Source of the DNA: Aplectana chamaeleonis
Taxonomy: Eukaryota; Nematoda; Chromadorea; Rhabditida; Cosmocercidae
DNA length: 64,000 nt
Reading direction: 5' to 3'
Assembly: GCA_029168955.1 (NCBI GenBank)
Contig: JAPDOI010000186.1
Span: forward strand, 744,001-808,000
Both the position numbers and the translations under genes were made by a program. A model generated the notes under the pieces. It saw only the letters and a list, made by a program, of their open reading frames with translations, was not told the DNA's origin and made no database searches. Within the stretch, counting starts at the first letter, position 1, and every line of letters begins with the position of its first letter. Positions 54,231 to 64,000 of this stretch are shown in pieces.

Positions 54231-54492
54231 TATACATATTTTTGCGACACGCAGTCGCGTCGCTCTGCACAGCGACAACGACCTCCTGTCGAGGAGCTGC
54301 AGCCCTCTGAAGCTGTCGCAGAGCGCTGCACAGCGACAGCCTCGGCACATCTGCAAAACGTCAGCCCTCCGCGACACGTCGCTGCAACAGACCTGCGATA
54401 CGTCGCTCGATGCCGCTGCTCCGATGCCGGTCCCGCAGCGATTTGTGCTAGATTGCATGCCTGTCGCTCATGATAGCGACAAAGTATACCAT
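54227..54492. mobile_element. MITE with ATGGTATAC ends and GCGACA-rich core
   Basis: ATGGTATACATATTTTTGCG and GCGACAAAGTATACCAT are the inverted ends. The core repeats GTCGCT / GCGACA words many times and contains GTCGCGTCGCTCTG, also present in the MITE at 12158-12276. The two may share ancestry or a functional core motif. Confidence 0.65.
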
Positions 54493-54937
54493 AAACCCCA
54501 CGCAGATTCCCGATAGTGGCAGTTGCTCTACGATTTTTATAAAGTCAGCATCATACCTATTTTAGAGTTTCATTGCAGCGCGGAGCGGTCGGATGCTTCT
54601 TGAGCGCGGCTGGAGGAATCGATCGATAACGCGCCACTCGTCGACTCGCATGTTAATCATGACATCGCGCCGCGGTGAAACTCAAAAACCCCTCTCACAC
54701 TACAGTCGCCGCGATGCGTGAGGAAGAGTAGTATTGATCAATCGCCGCGATATTGCGCATTGGAGAGGATCGAATTATTTGAGAAGCAGAACGGCGGTTA
54801 GTGGATTTCTGATTGAGAGATTCATGTAACACAGAACTTGTTCGGGAAAGAATAAAATCGTAGTTTGTGGTCATTTACAACTCCACGGTTCATTAGAAGG
54901 CTTAAGTCCGAATTCCGCGGAACAAATGAGTGCCGAA
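54493..54937. other. Unassigned sequence
   Basis: The stretch includes CGCCGCGATGCG, ATCGCCGCGATATTGCGC and ATCGATCGATAACGCG, small CG-containing palindromes. No gene is seen. Confidence 0.35.
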
Positions 54938-55406
54938 TCTAAAGGCATTGATCGCGATGATTCTCGTTCCCGAGTTTTCCACTGAAAACAATGCATTGGC
55001 CACCAGGTGTTAACTAAACTACGAAGAAACGTCTTATTTCAGTTACTATATTCCCTGACCCGGACTAGTTGTCCGGTTGGATGAACATGCTCATGGTGGT
55101 TGTAACCGGTGAAAATGGGGCTAAGGGAAAATGGGAGAATATTCCAGGCAAAACAGTATTAGTTAGGGTCCGAATTAAAGAACGGAGTAACAGATTGGAA
55201 ACAGTTGCAAAGGACGGGTCTACAAAAGTTTTCATTGTCACAACGAATAGTTCCTGTGAGAGTAACGAGGCGGGGTGAGGACCGAGGATTTCATGTCCTT
55301 GTGGTGCGTTTTTTCTCGACTTCTTTGTCATTTCTGTTCTACCCGGGGCCAAACAATCCATTTAGCGATTAATCTCAATTTCGAAGATTATGAACACTGC
55401 CTTTAA
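54938..55406. mobile_element. Family A element, forward, slightly shortened
   Basis: CTAAAGGCATTGATCGCGATG at the left and GATTATGAACACTGCCT plus TTAA at the right bound it. CTAGTTGTCCGGTTGGATGA identifies the family. It lacks about 25 bp relative to 46755-47246. Confidence 0.75.
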
Positions 55407-55414
55407 GCTATTCA

Positions 55415-55640
55415 AAATAAAGTGCATTTAAACGATAATCGAAACGATAATATAAAATTCAAAGATAACAGGACACAACTACTGGGACACTCCATTAGAC
55501 TCACCTCGAACTAGCCAAGCGCAGAGCAGTGAAGACTTGATAAGCACAATGAATGTGAGCAACAATCGCACAGGACATCCTAGATATCGCTCAGACTTCC
55601 TAGAATCTCAGAATTTTTGCTGATTTTTGAACAGTTTAGG
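55415..55640 (-). repeat. Dispersed repeat Z with exon-like segment, copy 2
   Basis: It aligns with 33900-34120. The minus-strand ATG TCC TGT here reads MSCAIVAHIHCAYQVFTALR and is followed by a CGAG/GTGAGT donor-like junction at the same place as in copy 1. Frame and donor are both kept between copies. Confidence 0.45.
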
Positions 55641-57012
55641 AGATGTTATGCAGTGCAGTTATTTCGCGACTTCAGGGTGGACCAAACCTAAAACAGTTCC
55701 AGCAATTAATAGCTGTAAAAAAAACTTTCGTAAGTTACTGGGTACTAGGTATATCCAGTTACTGGGTATATCCATGAAAAACAGCCATGTTCACAAGCTG
55801 AAATGTCTGAGGTAGACTTTCTGCGTATTTGGAGGTCTATGTACACCAATTTTCGCTTCAGAAGGGTTAGCAAGTGTACAAGCTTGTGAACAACCCTAAT
55901 GAGTCCTTTGGGGACGTGAAAGTGGGGGGGGGACTTCAGTAAAGATCCAACGAGCGAAGAAAGTTACAAGAATTCATAGGATGCAAACAGCCCCTAGAAC
56001 AACAAAAGTGCCTAAATGTTCCTCAGAAAACTCAACTTAAAAAAAATCTGATAAGGCCTCCAGAATCTTATCAGAACAGATAATTTTCCAGAGTTGCGAG
56101 GGTTCCTAGAACTTTCTCTGGGGAACAAAGTCTTACAGTTCTAGGAAAAGGGTCCCAGAATCCCCAGCATTCCTAACTCTACTCGAGGTTAAGAGAAAAA
56201 CAATGATGGAACTTCTGCCCTAGGGCAAGGGGTTTTTGGAAATTCTCGAAGTTAGTGTTTCTATAAAAAGGCCTGAAAACCTTAAAAAAATGCAAAGAGA
56301 AAGAAAAATGTTGAGAAAATGTCTTGGAAATTCGAAAAATTTTCGGAGTGTTCCATGAAGGTATCAGGAAATTCTTTTACTGAAATTCTGTAGCTTGAGC
56401 GGAATTCACATGAGCAACCGTAACGTGCTGAACGTCTAATATTGTGGATATACTGAAACTGGGTTTTCGTCCATTTTTTTCAATCTCATGTTTGTGGCGC
56501 CGTGATTTTCTCATACAAGCATCCAAAGAAGTAAGTTTATAGGTCCAGTACACGGAAAAGAAGAGAGACGGACGAGTTACGCCGCGTAGACGCGATAAGG
56601 TAGCAGAGATCCGCTTGATCCACATTCCCGGGCGGTAGTAATGTGACTAAACCTCGCAATTCAAGAAAAGCACAAGCATCGAAGTCATCTCGTAAGTTCA
56701 GCATGTTTGATGAGATCACAGTTTTAAGGATCTTCGAGCCCCTGCAAATATTTTTCTGAAAACTCTGATTGCGCTCGAAAGCCCCGTCCTATACCTTGCC
56801 GTGAACACAGTTTAAAAGCGTGAAATGTCCTGCTTTGGTGTATATTGTGCTGCTAAGTATGAAACAGCGATGTTATCAACTCGTAAACTATCCTGTTTCG
56901 GAGCTCCCATCCACCATTTCTAACATGGATGTTCGCCTCTAAACCAGCACATCGGCCGGCTTGAAGGCAAAACAGTGCACTTATGAGAAGTGCGCCAGAC
57001 GACGATAGCGGG
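55641..57012. other. Unassigned sequence with minus-strand open frames
   Basis: Two overlapping minus-strand frames (56377-56625 and 56537-56719) read through the same stretch; the second follows an ATATTTGCAG acceptor-like site. Neither is connected to another exon, so no gene is called. The minus-strand frame 56853-57062 has a hydrophobic run (GALLISALFCLQAG), also unsupported. Confidence 0.35.
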
Positions 57013-57071
57013 TTATGAGGTAAAGTCCTCCCGAGGACTTTTTTCTCTAACCTCCATGTCAAAGTTACGCC

Positions 57072-58060
57072 GTGTGTGTGTGCAGGACGTCATAGAAAGT
57101 GTGCAGGACAACAGAGGGAGTGTGCAGGAAGTCATAGAAAGTGTGCAGGACGTCGTAGAAAGTGTGCAGGACATCAGTAGGAGTGTGCAGGACGTCGTAG
57201 AAAGTGTGCAGGGTAACAGTAGGAGTGTGCAGGACGTCATAGAAAGTGTGCAGGACATCAGTGAGAGTGTGCAGGACGTCATTGAAAGTGTGCAGGACAT
57301 CAGTAGGAGTGTGCAGGACGTCGTAGAAAGTGTGCAGAACATCAGTGAGAGTGTGCAGGACGTCATTGAAAGTGTGCAGGACATCAGTAGGAGTGTGCAT
57401 GGCGTCGTAGAAAGTGTGCAGAACATCAGTGAGAGTGTGCAGGACGTCATTGAAAGTGTGTAGGACATCAGAGGAAGTGTACAGAACGTCACAGAAAGTG
57501 TGCAGGACATCAGTGAGAGTGTGCAGGACGTCATTGAAAGTGTGCAGGACATCAGAGGAAGTGTACAGGACGTCATAGAAAGTGTGCAGGACATCAGTGG
57601 GAGTGTGCAGGACGTCGTAGAAAGTGTGCAGGGTAACAGTAGGAGTATGCAGGACGTCATAGAAAGTGTGCAGGACATCAGTGAGAGTGTGCAGGACGTC
57701 ATTGAAAGTGTGTAGGACATCAGTGGGAGTGTGCAGGACGTCATAGAAAGTGTGTAGGAAATCAGTGGGAGTGTACAGGACGTCATAGAAAGTGTGCAGG
57801 ACATCAGTAGGAGTGTGCAGGACGTCATAGAAAGTGTCCAGGACAACAGTAGGAGTGTGCAGGACGTCATAGAAAGTGTGCAGGACATCATTTGGAGTGT
57901 GCAGGACGTCAGAGAAAGTGTGCAGGACAACAGCAGGAGTGAGCGGGACGTCATAGAATGTGTGCAGGACATCCGTGGGAGTGTGCAGGACGTCATAGAA
58001 AGTGTGCAGGACATCAGTAGGAGTGTGCAGGACGTCATAGAAAGTGTCCAGGACATCATT
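57072..58060. repeat. 21-bp tandem array, left arm, about 47 units
   Basis: The unit is AGTGTGCAGGACATCAGTAGG, alternating with an AGTGTGCAGGACGTCATAGA-type unit, so a 42-bp higher-order period is visible. A 21-bp unit keeps frame: the minus strand is open for 363 codons (57013-58104) as TLSMTSC heptads, while the plus strand gives SVQDVIE heptads broken by a few stops. An open frame is expected from such a period and does not prove coding. Confidence 0.92.
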
Positions 58061-59295
58061 AGGAGCGTGAAAGACGGGTGTTTATTAAAAACACCACCAT
58101 TCATGGATAATATTAGAAAGATAATCTTCAGAAAAACTAAATGAAATTACTGAAAGTTCAGGTTCCTGGCAAAAGTGATCATTTGGCATTGTCATTTTTT
58201 TTCAAAAAACTAAGAATATACTCAGCGAGAAGGGGGAAAATATTTCCATGAAGTTTCAAAAAGTAAAAAATGTTTTTAAATACTCCAGAGAAAGATTTGG
58301 CGTAGGATGGTTTGATTTTTGGGAAATATAGTGAAATAGCTGAAAGTATGATTTGGCGGCCGAGCTTGCACCAACTATTGACGAGTGTTGTGCAAAACGA
58401 GAGGTGGCATTGTAAGAGCTCATCCGAAGCACTTATCAAAGAAAATTCACGCGTGTAATGGGGAGCTGTTTCGGGAGCTGTAATGGAGCAGTCAGCACAT
58501 CTTAAGTTAAGGAAACTCAACTGCTCGGTTCATACCACGCGTGACTTGCTTTGATAAGTTCTACGGATGAGCTCATACAATGCCCCCTCTGATTTTGCAC
58601 TATACTTATCAGGAGTTGGTGCAAGCTCGACCGCCAAATCTTTCTTCCAGCTATTTCACTACATTTTCCAAAAATCAAATCATCCTACGCCAAATACTTT
58701 GGAATATTTCAAAACATTTTTTACTTCCAGAAATCTTCATGAGAATATTTCCCCTTTTCGCTGAGTATATTCTTAGTTTCTTAGAAAAATGACAATGCCA
58801 AATGGTCACTTTTGCCAGGAACCTAAATTTTCAGTAATTTCATTAAGTTTTTCTGAGGATTCTCTTTCCAATAATATTCATGAATGGTGGTGTTTTTTAA
58901 ATAGACACCCGTCCTTCACACTACCATTGATGCGCTGCACACTTTCTATGACGTCCTCTACACTTTCATTGAGGTCCTGCACACTTTCTATGACGTCCTG
59001 CACACTCCCACTGGTGTCCTGCATACTTTCTATGGCGTCCTGCAGACTTCTTTTGAGGTTCTGCATATATTATGTGACGTACCGCACACTCTCATTGATG
59101 TCCTGCACACTTCCTAAGACCTCCAGCACACTCCCACTGGGGTCCTGCACACTTTGTATGGCGTCCTGCACACTCCCTTCATGGTCCTGCACACTCTCTA
59201 TGACCTTCTGCACACTTCCCCTGGGATTCTGCACACCTTCAATGACGTCCGGCACACTTCTGTTGGGGTTCTGCACACTTTCTATGACGTCCCAC
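57072..59295. repeat. Long palindrome with 21-bp tandem arrays on both arms
   Basis: The dyad centre is near 58494. Landmarks mirror well: GACGGGTGTTTATTAAAAAC at 58072 against its complement near 58914, GGCGTAGGATGGTTTGATTT at 58297 against 58694, and CTTATCAAAG at 58432 against 58558. The spacer is about 80 bp. The left arm ends in a 21-bp array of about 47 units (57072-58060), and the right arm in about 18 units (58918-59295) in the opposite orientation. Confidence 0.9.
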
Positions 59296-59421
59296 AGTTC
59301 TCGTGTTCATTCTTTGGAACCCTCCCACAATGTTCAGAACCTGCGTGCAAAAAAATGTCTTAGTGGCAATGTTTCAAACCTCCGTGTTTACCTCAGAGTT
59401 CTCTACCGGTTTGGCCCGTGA
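58789..59421 (+). other. Open frame across right-arm array, mirror of left-arm frame
   Basis: It reads MTMPNGHFCQEPKFSVISLS, then WWCFLNRHPSFTLPLM, then TLSMTSS-type heptads. The left-arm minus-strand frame has the same entry (NGGVFNKHPSFTLLMM) before its heptads. The two divergent frames share both the entry and the heptad phase, as expected from the palindrome. No domain is recognised, and it is not called a gene. Confidence 0.35.
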
Positions 59422-59512
59422 TTACATTTCGATAATCGTTACCTAATCATGGTTCTCAGCTCCGAGTTTAGACCGAATTACTACCGCCCCTGGTCTCTTC
59501 AAGAGGCATAGA

Positions 59513-59707
59513 GTCTCAGGCGATTCTCGTGCCCCTCCTAATCTGCGTGCCACTGTTGTTGCTGTTCGGGCGAACTGGACCAGCCTGGACAGCAACAGCG
59601 GTGGCCCGTAAAGCAACAGCAGTGGCCCGGACAGCAACAGAAGCTGACCCGCAGATTGGGAGAACGAGCAGAACTGTTAGGCTACTCGGGGCCGAAAATC
59701 GCCTGAG
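59513..59707. mobile_element. 195-bp TIR element with CTCAGGCGATT ends
   Basis: CTCAGGCGATTCTCGTGCCC and GGGCCGAAAATCGCCTGAG are imperfect inverted ends. The core has GGCCCGGACAGCAACAG and GGCCCGTAAAGCAACAG as short direct repeats. It lies directly upstream of the exon starting at 59714. Confidence 0.65.
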
Positions 59708-59713
59708 GTAAAA

Positions 59714-59976
59714 ATGCACACCAGCGGCGACGTGAACCCGGGCGAACTCGTCCGAAACTCCTCCTTTTTCGTGTACTGGGCCCACAAGCCAAAAGGTAAG
59801 AGCCACACCAACCTGGCGTGTCCACGTAGAATCGCTCCAGCTTTCATGTCGATCAGCTGTTGCTTCCCAACAGGAGTTGTTGGGAGTGTGGACATCGACA
59901 TGTTCCCACCGCAGATTATTCACATGACGCAAACTTTTAATCTGAGAACGGTTCCTGGAAAGTTTCTCTCGACCAA
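59714..59976 (+). CDS. Two-exon gene fragment of unknown function
   Basis: Exon 1 (59714-59795) reads MHTSGDVNPGELVRNSSFFV then YWAHKPK and ends at a strong AAAAG/GTAAGA donor. The 78-bp intron ends CCCAACAG. Exon 2 (59874-59976) continues in phase as VVGSVDIDMFPPQIIHMTQT and NLRTVPGKFLS, ending CCAA/GTAAGT, another good donor. The next exon is not found in the 480 bp that follow. A second frame through the same exons (RSCWECGHRHVPTADYSHDA, then a stop) is also open, so the reading frame is not certain. A short TIR element lies just upstream and may have displaced the true start. No family is recognised. Confidence 0.45.
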
Positions 59977-60456
59977 GTAAGTATGTGTGTACATAACGAG
60001 ACGAGTTAGCGTGCAATATCAAGAACATGGCAAGGACAGATTGTTGGATAAAACATAAATTCGGGAGTGATCCCTGCAACTGGGCGCTCACCCGGAAGCC
60101 GAGTTGTAGGAGTGAGGCTGGTGAAGAGTAGAGATAAGGAAAGCGGAAGGAAGACAAAGTTAGTGAAATAAGTAAGAAAAACTAATTCCTTACTTTGGGA
60201 GGAAGTCTCTCAATAATTTTTTTCCAAAGAGAAAATATGACATTTTGCTACATGAAAGTTGTGAATGTGAGCAGCGCAGTGATATAACTCAAAGTTTCTA
60301 TGAAGATATCCGACAAATATGTATATGTAGGAGTTAATTGCCAAATGTAATGCATAGGCATCGTACGCGCGGAAAACCGTATAATATTTTTCATGTTTTT
60401 GTGTAGCTTGCCACCTATGGTGAAGGAAAATGTCGGGAGGGTCCATGAATAACCTC
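59977..60456. other. Unassigned sequence
   Basis: No gene, splice-supported exon or repeat is recognised between the gene fragment and family X copy 2. Confidence 0.4.
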
Positions 60457-60810
60457 GATTTGTAAGGGAAAGACAGTCTGAACTTATCATAAAATTGGAA
60501 TTAAAATTCGCGCCAAATCCGTTTTTGACGTTTTTCTGCGTTTGGAGGTCTCATTACTGTCATTTTCGGATTTTTTCTGCATGTGGAATTTGTGCCGTAA
60601 CTGCTTTTCATGCTGGTCGACGGTAGCATCGACATTCAATGAGAAAGTGGTAAATGTCTGGTGAGGTCTGGTGGCGGATCCTCATCTCTTACCCCTTCAA
60701 ACCGCATAACCCCACGTTTTTGACGCGCTAAAGTTAACCGGTGTGGTCTACCAGTCCCATTAATGAAATTGGGCCTGAAACATGGAAATTGATTTCCAGC
60801 GCGAACGATG

Positions 60811-61714
60811 CCTTCACAGACACAGGCTAACCTCAGAAACGTTTTTCAGTTTCTCTTCTGAGACGATACAAAATTTTACGCTGATCACAATGGTGGTGTC
60901 TTCATCAGCGCTCAGGGGCGGCATGCATGAAGAAGGTCAAGGAGCCGCTCCGCGTCCTCCGTGCGAAGCGTCGAGTCAGTGGTGACCCGAAAAACAGTCT
61001 CCTGTGTAAGGACGCAACCTCACCACTCACGGTGAACTCCCCGCCTAACTGTTTTTGTTTTGAATTTTAATCGTGTTTAACTTCGGTCTTTTTTTATTTC
61101 TTCTTCATAGTTAATTATTTTTCGAATAATTTGCCCGTTTGGCTTTGAAGTTTCCCAGAAATAAAGCCGTTTTGGATAAGGGCCAAATCAAAAAACAGCT
61201 GTTAGGCGTGGGGTTTGCTGTGTGTAGTGAGTTTGTGCCAAACGGCAAGCCGACGACATGTTTTTCGGGTCACCTCTGGCTCGACGCTTCGCACGGAGGA
61301 CGCGGAGCGGCTCCCTGACTTTCCTCGCAGCGTTCATGCATGCCGCCCCAGATCCCACTTCTAACGGAGTTATAGGCGCTCAAAAATTGCGAATTTAAAC
61401 AGCGTGGATTCCGTGGACGAGTTGTCTCGAGCCTATTCTTCCTCGTCATGCGCAGCCATCGCACTGGAGCAGATCACAATATGAATCTCGGCCAATGGAA
61501 AATGGAAGAACACAGATTCCGGTCAAAATCCATCGCGTGTCTCGTTCCTATCGAGGCCGAAAAAAATGTCGGTGGGCGTAACCCATTTCCCTTTTCTCAG
61601 GGCATGGTTCACTTTTTTCCTCGATTGATTGGTTTTCGCGCTTTCTAGCGTTGCTGTACACGGCGGTCCGACTATAATCTCAGGAATTATCCCTGAGGTT
61701 GGTATATGCTTTTA
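60811..61714. mobile_element. B-prime-like TTAA element within family X, uninterrupted
   Basis: It starts near ACACAGGCTAACCTCAGAAA and ends near CCCTGAGGTTGGTATATGC beside TTTTA. Inside, GTGGACGAGTTGTCTCGAGC corresponds to the family B signature. It gives the undisturbed length for the split copy at 4640-7804. Confidence 0.5.
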
Positions 61715-62051
61715 GAGGCAGTGTCCACAATAAATTTTGTTTTCGTTTTTTCACCGGAAATCAAAAGGCCTGGGTCTCGTTGGAAAGATAGGGTTGGAAG
61801 AACGAACAAAAATGGGCTCGAAAGAGCTCTTATCGGCTCCGAAATCCGCTCACGCGAGACCTTTCTAATCAGTCGATACGTATCTAATACGCGCGAGGAG
61901 AGGACTAGCGTGAGCGGATTTCGGAGCCAAAAAGAGCTCTTCCGAGCTCGTTTTTGTTTGCTCTTTCGACCCTATCGCTCCAATGCAGCTCCGATATTTC
62001 GATTTTCGGCGAAAAAACGAAGATGAAATATATCGTGGACACTGCCTCCAA
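61711..62051. mobile_element. Short inverted-repeat element, family D, copy 2
   Basis: GAGGCAGTGTCCACAATAAA and ATATCGTGGACACTGCCTC are the inverted ends. The interior contains CCGAAATCCGCTCACGCGAG and its partial complement. It is collinear with 7803-8131. Confidence 0.75.
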
Positions 62052-62420
62052 GAATAAAACCCTAGCCAACTCCACGTTAACTGCCTACTAAATCTGTATG
62101 TGAGTTCAACAGGAATCATGTCCGACTGCAGCTTGGCTGCAAAAAATTATTCTGGGTTTTCAATACTCTTCGCGAAAAGCACAACGAAAGCAGAAACCGT
62201 TTCTGTTTTTCTTACGCTGCACCTTCGATTATTCGTTTTCCCTCGAAAAAGACGAACCTGGAAATGTCGTGAAAATCAGTACGACTTAAAAAAAACTAAA
62301 AAAAAACACGATCAAAGCCGAAATTCATTAAACACATTTAAGGAAAATGGAAGGATGTCCTGAATGATATTGAAGAGAAAAAAAATCGTATAATACGAAC
62401 AGAAATGTGACATAACATTG

Positions 62421-62562
62421 TGATGGAATCTGAAGAGACTTTGCGTTCCCCACTGAAGGTTGGCGCTAACTCGGTGCATCTATGTTATAGCATATGACAC
62501 GGAGTTTGCGCCAACCGTCAACAGTAAACGCGAAGTCTCTTCCGGATCCACACCGACGCTAA
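62421..62562. mobile_element. Palindromic MITE with GGCGC(T/A)AACTCGGTGCA core, copy 3
   Basis: It is absent from family X copy 1, so it is an insertion. The outer arms GGAATCTGAAGAGACTTTGC and GCGAAGTCTCTTCCGGATCC and the core GGCGCTAACTCGGTGCA / GGAGTTTGCGCC are inverted. The cores at 23217-23271 and 23545-23590 are related. Confidence 0.75.
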
Positions 62563-62663
62563 ACGGCTGTCTGTCGGCGGCAGGAGACAACAAACAGGTG
62601 GAAAGTATATGAATTAGCAGCTCTTTTTCCCTTACTTATAGTCTAGATAACTAATGTAGCCTC

Positions 62664-63562
62664 AAGTTGCCATTAGCTCCAGAGAAAACAAAATTTCTTA
62701 GAATTGGGAATTCCATATCTATTCCAAACTATCAACTGCTTGGTTCAATTATACCAATGGCGGACAAAATAGTTGATCTAGGTTTCCATTATGATAGTAA
62801 GCTAGATTTTTCAGAACACTATAGAGTGATTAGCAGAAGGGCCTTAAACAGGACTTATCAAATTTTTAAGGGGTTATCCACAAAAAACAGATCTGTTTTA
62901 TTGCAAGCCTATAAAACGTTTGTCAGGCCCATTGTAGAAAGTGGTACATCAGTATTTAATCCTTATAAGAAAAAAGATGAGGAGTTACTTGAGCGAGTTC
63001 AAAATAATTATACGAGAAAACTTGTAATAAGATACAACGGCTTCCTGCACTCTCGGGTACCGAATGCGGCAGTGAGGAATAAATTTTTTGGGCTCCATTC
63101 CTTGTCATCTAGAAGAAAATTTGCTGATGCTTGTTGGGTGTTCAAAGTACTATCTGGTCAGCTCTCCATACGCGCTTCAAAATTCTATAAACTCATTCCT
63201 TCGAAAACTAGAGGTACTTTCCTCAAAGTTTGGTATTCTAAACCAAAATTAGGCATTAGGGCGCACTCATTTACAGCTCGCGCTGGATCGACTTATTTAG
63301 CTCTTAAGAGTGACATCACTCCATCCCTCAAAAGTTTTTGCTCCTTTAAACGAATAGCAAAAAAGATTCTTTTGAAGTTTTGAGTTTTCCATCACTCTAC
63401 GTTTGATTGTTCTCACATTGCAGATGACTCTGGTTCTACAAGAATTGTTTAAAAAAAAAACTGATTTTGGTGTGTTTAATTGTTGACTTTTGATGTCTTT
63501 ATCATGGCTGTCTCAAATAGTCGTAAATAAATCAATCAAATCAATCAATCAAAGAACGATAG
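62664..63562 (+). mobile_element. 5-prime-truncated CR1/LINE2-like LINE in family X copy 2
   Basis: It is absent at the equivalent site of copy 1 (8590), which reads from GGTAGCC straight to TACTACTTC. The 3-prime end is an AAATCAATCAAATCAATC tail. Only the C-terminal part of the reverse transcriptase remains. Confidence 0.85.
62667..63383 (+). pseudogene. LINE reverse transcriptase C-terminal fragment
   Basis: The open frame of about 238 codons has no stop, but its first codon is an arbitrary truncation point. LAPEKTKFLRIGN corresponds to the thumb side of the RT domain, followed by LGFHYDSKLDFSEHYRVI, LLQAYKTFVRPIVESGTSVF and ELLERVQNNYTRKL, typical of the C-terminal region of jockey/CR1-group reverse transcriptases. 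The YADD motif and the endonuclease are missing. The undamaged frame suggests a recent insertion. Confidence 0.88.
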
Positions 63563-63578
63563 CATTACTTTTTTTCAG

Positions 63579-63924
63579 ACAGATTTCTCACAAAAGAGGA
63601 GATTGGAGATTGATCTTTGCATCTGTAAGACACCTCAATCATCCAAAAACGGATGTGTGGAGCCAGCAAAGAGAAAGGGTTTCTTAGAGGAAGACTCTGA
63701 AAATCTTCTGCCGGAAAACAAGGCTCAGCTATTCACTGAGCGTAGAAGAGGATTCTTCTTAAGAAGATATAGATCAATCAAGACACCTGCGCGATGACAT
63801 ATGGTTTTGAAAGGCTGGCATCTCTTCGGAAAGAGTTGCTCTTCTTGAGAGACCCTAGTAAATAATTGATGAGAAGGTGTCCGCGAGTTTCAATAGGACA
63901 ACATGGTAGCTGATCGAAAAACAG
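63579..63924. other. Exon-like block in family X, copy 2
   Basis: The TTTTTTTCAG entry and ACAG/GTAAGG exit match copy 1. The plus-strand frame (ENLLPENKAQLFTERRRGFF) and the minus-strand frame containing RGHLLINYLLGSLKKSN are both kept relative to copy 1. The coding status is undecided. Confidence 0.35.
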
Positions 63925-64000
63925 GTAAGGAACAAACCTCGCACTTTGGCTGAAATCTAGTATTAAATACTCTTAGACCTAAAAGGAATGCTAGATGGAG

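Larger units (their letters stand above)
60457..64000. repeat. Long dispersed repeat, family X, copy 2 (runs off the window)
   Basis: It aligns with 4288-4750 and 7054-9060 in the same orientation. Copy 2 lacks the hAT-like insertion of copy 1 but carries two insertions of its own: a palindromic element at 62421-62562 and a LINE at 62664-63562. It ends at the window edge inside GGAATGCTAGATGGAG, which in copy 1 continues to about 9215. Confidence 0.85.

Noticed and set aside
56377..56719. Overlapping minus-strand frames with a short DNA similarity to the exon at 59714
   Set aside because: The similarity covers only about 35 bp with a gap and could be chance; neither frame links to another exon.
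56853..57062. Minus-strand ORF with a signal-peptide-like hydrophobic run
   Set aside because: It is short, has no exon partner and no recognised mature domain.
57072..58060. Regular repeats suggesting a CRISPR array
   Set aside because: There are no unique spacers; the whole period is a 21-bp (or 42-bp) tandem unit in a eukaryotic genome with no cas genes.
1..64000. Telomeric TTAGGC arrays, spliced-leader RNA, 5S/18S/28S rRNA or intact tRNA genes
   Set aside because: None was recognised by reading both strands; a covariance-model search would be needed to exclude small RNA genes fully.

Overview
This is a repeat-dominated stretch of a nematode genome. The evidence is the short introns with TTTTCAG-type acceptors in the candidate genes, mariner (DD34D) elements, an RTE-type LINE with a GAAGAA tail, a CR1/LINE2-like LINE with a (TCAA)n tail, and very many short inverted-repeat DNA elements. 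A rhabditid/strongylid (clade V) worm is a reasonable guess, but nothing here fixes the species. There are no bacterial operons, rRNA genes, CRISPR arrays or intact transposons. All exon models were read by eye from splice signals and frame.

Layout. 1-4.3 kb: degenerate repeats and one TTAA-flanked element. 4.3-9.2 kb: a long repeat (family X) that recurs at 60.5-64 kb and in part at 15.5-16.2 kb; the first copy carries a 2.3-kb hAT-like insertion. 9.3-14.6 kb: several foldback (long inverted-repeat) structures. 17.1-19.9 kb: six TTAA-bounded elements chained and nested, sharing TTAA sites; a second chain of four lies at 45.3-47.2 kb. 23.8-25.1 kb: a mariner inside a TIR element. 26.2-27.7 kb: a long-TIR element with a 9-bp target duplication that carries an intron-containing gene fragment (Mutator/Pack-MULE-like). 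31.4-33.4 kb: a mariner split by an RTE LINE. 34-43.9 kb: further elements, a GC-rich stretch with three TGACGTCA sites, and a 1.33-kb TTAA element. 52.0-53.2 kb: a nearly full-length mariner. 57.1-59.3 kb: a palindrome more than 2 kb long whose arms are 21-bp tandem arrays.

Host genes. Three are supported by splice signals and frame. A small multi-pass membrane protein lies on the minus strand (44297-45060, three exons, LAPTM-like in appearance). A Pro/Thr/Lys-rich protein of about 465 residues lies on the minus strand (48328-51954, ten candidate exons); its introns hold MITEs and a CATAA microsatellite, and a mariner sits just upstream of its first visible exon. A two-exon fragment of unknown function lies on the plus strand (59714-59976).

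How it fits together. The window is mainly a record of transposition. TTAA-targeting short elements (piggyBac-like in target site) have repeatedly landed on the TTAA borders of older ones. TA-targeting and hAT-like MITEs and LINEs then landed inside those. The two closely similar mariner copies and the RTE insertion with an intact target duplication look like the younger events. No intact transposase was found, so mobility would depend on copies elsewhere.
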